Shown: positions 42,408 to 44,165 of the stretch, piece by piece | Layout of the letters: each line of letters begins with the position of its first letter | Numbering within the stretch: the stretch's first letter is position 1 | Source: Pyrinomonadaceae bacterium | Lineage (GTDB): Bacteria; Acidobacteriota; Blastocatellia; Pyrinomonadales; Pyrinomonadaceae | Length of the DNA: 44,165 nucleotides | Direction: 5' to 3' | NCBI GenBank assembly: GCA_023717605.1 | Contig: JAMQPH010000893.1 | Coordinates: 1 to 44,165, forward strand | Translations under genes and position numbers: made by a program | Notes under the pieces: model-generated | Databases searched by the model: none | The model's input: the letters and a program-made list of their open reading frames with translations, nothing else | What the model was told of the DNA's origin: nothing

Positions 42408-44165
42408 CTAGCCGAGCAATCGTTCTACGATTTTGTAGCTCGCTTCGAGTGCTTCCGCGAGTTTCTCGGGTTGATTTCCACCACCCTCAGCCATGTCAGA
42501 CTTTCCGCCACCCCGTCCCCCGACGATGGGCGCCAGTTCTTTAATCACCTGACCGGCCGGTACACGTTTTGAAACGTCCGGCGAGGTTCGTACGATCAAG
42601 GAGGCCTTTCCATCTCCCGTCCGACCGAGAACAACCACTCCCGATTTAATGCGCGCGAGCAGCGTGTCGGAGAGTTGCCGCATTCCCGCTGCGTCGAGAC
42701 CGCTGGCTTCACGCGCCACTACGCGCACGCCTGCAACGTCACGCGACTCGTCACCATTGGCAGACGGGCCCGCGGCGCCGGAAGCGATCTTCATGCGCAG
42801 GTCATCAGCTTCACGTCTGGCCTTCTTCAGCTCTTCTTGCAACCTTTCAACCTGAGCGGGAAGTTCAGTGCGCGAGGCGCGCAACCTACTTGCCACTTTT
42901 TCGACAATTGCCTCGGCCTCCCGAAATCGCTCGAAGGCATCGACGCCTGTGACCGCCCGAATGCGACGAACTCCAGATGCGATGGATTCGTCACTCGTTA
43001 TCTTAAATAGTCCAATGTCACCCGTGGCTCGCACGTGCGTGCCGCCGCACAACTCTTTGGAGAAAATGTCTTCAGCTCCCTTGATTGAAAGGACGCGTAC
43101 TTTCTCGCCGTACTTCTCGCCGAACAGAGCCATCGCGCCCGAACGCATCGCTTCCTCAACCGACATCTCATTCGTTTCGACCGGTTCGTTCCGCAGGATG
43201 TGGTAGTTAACGAGATTCTCGATCTCTTTGATCTCCGTCGGCGTCAAAGGTTGATAGTGCGAGAAGTCGAACCGTAGGTAGGTAGGCGCTACAACCGAAC
43301 CCGCCTGTTTGACGTGTGTTCCCAGAACTTCTCGCAATGCGGCGTGCATCAAATGCGTGGCCGTGTGATTGCGTCGCGTGGCGTCACGTTTCTCGACATC
43401 CACTTCGGCCGAAACCGTATCCCCAACTTTCAAGGTGCCCTTTTCAACTTTGACCTTGTGAACAATCAATCCCGGCGCGGGCGAGTAGGTATCAACAACC
43501 GAGGCCATAAAGCCAGTGCCACCGCGGTTAGCGGATGCGTTTGCCGGAGTTCCCCCTCCATTACTGAAGGCGGTACTGACAAGTCGGCCGACATCCCCGA
43601 CTTGCCCACCGCTCTCCGCGTAGAACGGAGTTTGATCCAAAAGGACCTCACCTTCATCACCTTCGTTCAAAGATTGGACCTGTTCATCGTCTTTGATGAG
43701 CACCACAGCCTTTGAATCATTCGTGTGGGTCGTATCGTAACCTTTGAATCTTGCCTTCGTGTCTGTACGACGCGATAAAGCGACATACACCGGCTTTCCC
43801 TTATCCTCAGTCCTTTGAGCTTTAGACTCGTTTTGCTGCAGTCGGGCCAATAACCGCTCCATCCCCGTCCTGAAGTCTTCTTCAGTCATTGATTCCACGT
43901 CGTGGATCAAGTATTTAGCGTCAAGGCCCTCTTCGTAAACTTGACTGGCAATCTTGTAGCGACCACGGGAGAGCACTATGTACATAAGATCAATTGGCGT
44001 CCCAAACGTGTCGTAGAGCTTTGCGAGTTCAAGGGCCGGCACGATCACGTCACCTGTCTGCTGCTTGCTCTTCCCGATAAGTTCATCCAGCTTTTGCAAA
44101 CCAGCAGTCATTGTTGCTCCAAAACGCTCTTCTTCCAGTCTGACCATCTTCTCAATGAAGCCGCG
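42408..44165 (-). CDS. alaS: Alanyl-tRNA synthetase, 3' part of gene
   Basis: At least 585 residues of AlaS run off the right edge of the window; the frame is open to 44165 (RGFIEK before the first Met), so the N-terminal catalytic core is missing. Seen: the editing-domain zinc motif HTATHLMHAALRE and CGGTHV, and a C-terminal C-Ala region with a coiled coil (ERLQEELKKARREADDLRMK). It attaches alanine to tRNA and clears mischarged Ser/Gly. It converges on the peptidoglycan-binding gene across an 18-bp terminator. Confidence 0.97.
   Translation of the reverse strand, partial: RGFIEKMVRLEEERFGATMTAGLQKLDELIGKSKQQTGDVIVPALELAKLYDTFGTPIDLMYIVLSRGRYKIASQVYEEGLDAKYLIHDVESMTEEDFRTGMERLLARLQQNESKAQRTEDKGKPVYVALSRRTDTKARFKGYDTTHTNDSKAVVLIKDDEQVQSLNEGDEGEVLLDQTPFYAESGGQVGDVGRLVSTAFSNGGGTPANASANRGGTGFMASVVDTYSPAPGLIVHKVKVEKGTLKVGDTVSAEVDVEKRDATRRNHTATHLMHAALREVLGTHVKQAGSVVAPTYLRFDFSHYQPLTPTEIKEIENLVNYHILRNEPVETNEMSVEEAMRSGAMALFGEKYGEKVRVLSIKGAEDIFSKELCGGTHVRATGDIGLFKITSDESIASGVRRIRAVTGVDAFERFREAEAIVEKVASRLRASRTELPAQVERLQEELKKARREADDLRMKIASGAAGPSANGDESRDVAGVRVVAREASGLDAAGMRQLSDTLLARIKSGVVVLGRTGDGKASLIVRTSPDVSKRVPAGQVIKELAPIVGGRGGGKSDMAEGGGNQPEKLAEALEASYKIVERLLG

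Overview
The window looks like the chromosome of a moderately GC-rich Gram-negative bacterium, most likely an Acidobacteriota of the Blastocatellia type. This is an inference from family content: an Oar-like TonB receptor with an N-terminal carboxypeptidase-regulatory domain, a soluble Ser/Thr kinase carrying a TolB-N-like domain and TPRs, DUF4388 and DUF6599 proteins, a dnaK-dnaJ-hspR cluster, LPS-heptose genes, and an ECF42 sigma factor with DGPF (YciI) partners. I found no CRISPR array, tRNA, rRNA, prophage or intact insertion sequence.

Layout. (1) 93-4638: an ECF42 sigma gene diverges from a run of small proteins (YciI, DUF1801, two DoxX, VOC, DUF1428, second YciI). A symmetric promoter-like element lies in the divergent gap. 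(2) 4818-5719: two uncharacterised small genes. (3) 6044-9975: the translation and secretion block ffh-rpsP-khpA-rimM-trmD-rplS, with a near-consensus promoter before ffh. (4) 10042-12413: two family-4 glycosyltransferases. (5) 12882-14432: a metallophosphoesterase and a PgsA-like phosphatidyltransferase. (6) 14639-18239: dnaK-dnaJ-hspR with a HAIR-like operator over the dnaK promoter. (7) 18490-24010: a TonB receptor, a TPR-DUF4388 protein and a convergent unknown. (8) 24381-29433: a Trm112-like protein, a family-9 glycosyltransferase, the heptose kinase RfaE1 and a Ser/Thr kinase. (9) 29453-38241: a mostly same-strand series covering cell wall and nitrogen metabolism: PBP4-type carboxypeptidase, a DapF-like protein, a PQQ-propeller lipoprotein, a glutamine amidotransferase, a 3D-domain protein, asparaginase II, an unknown, and a class V aminotransferase. 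(10) 38740-44165: DUF6599, a zinc-ribbon/PH protein, a lytic transglycosylase, a peptidoglycan-binding protein and the 3' part of alaS.

The points most worth a second look are: the bidirectional ECF42-type promoter; a DapF homologue with serine at both catalytic cysteine positions; a candidate structured RNA with its own terminator in a convergent gap (about 38440-38655); a consensus sigma70 promoter firing leftward into an apparently gene-free gap (12692-12719); degenerate heptanucleotide repeats arranged as inverted repeats (16571-16665 and 24056-24284); a run of hairpins before rfaE1; and a tandem plus inverted repeat directly before dapF.
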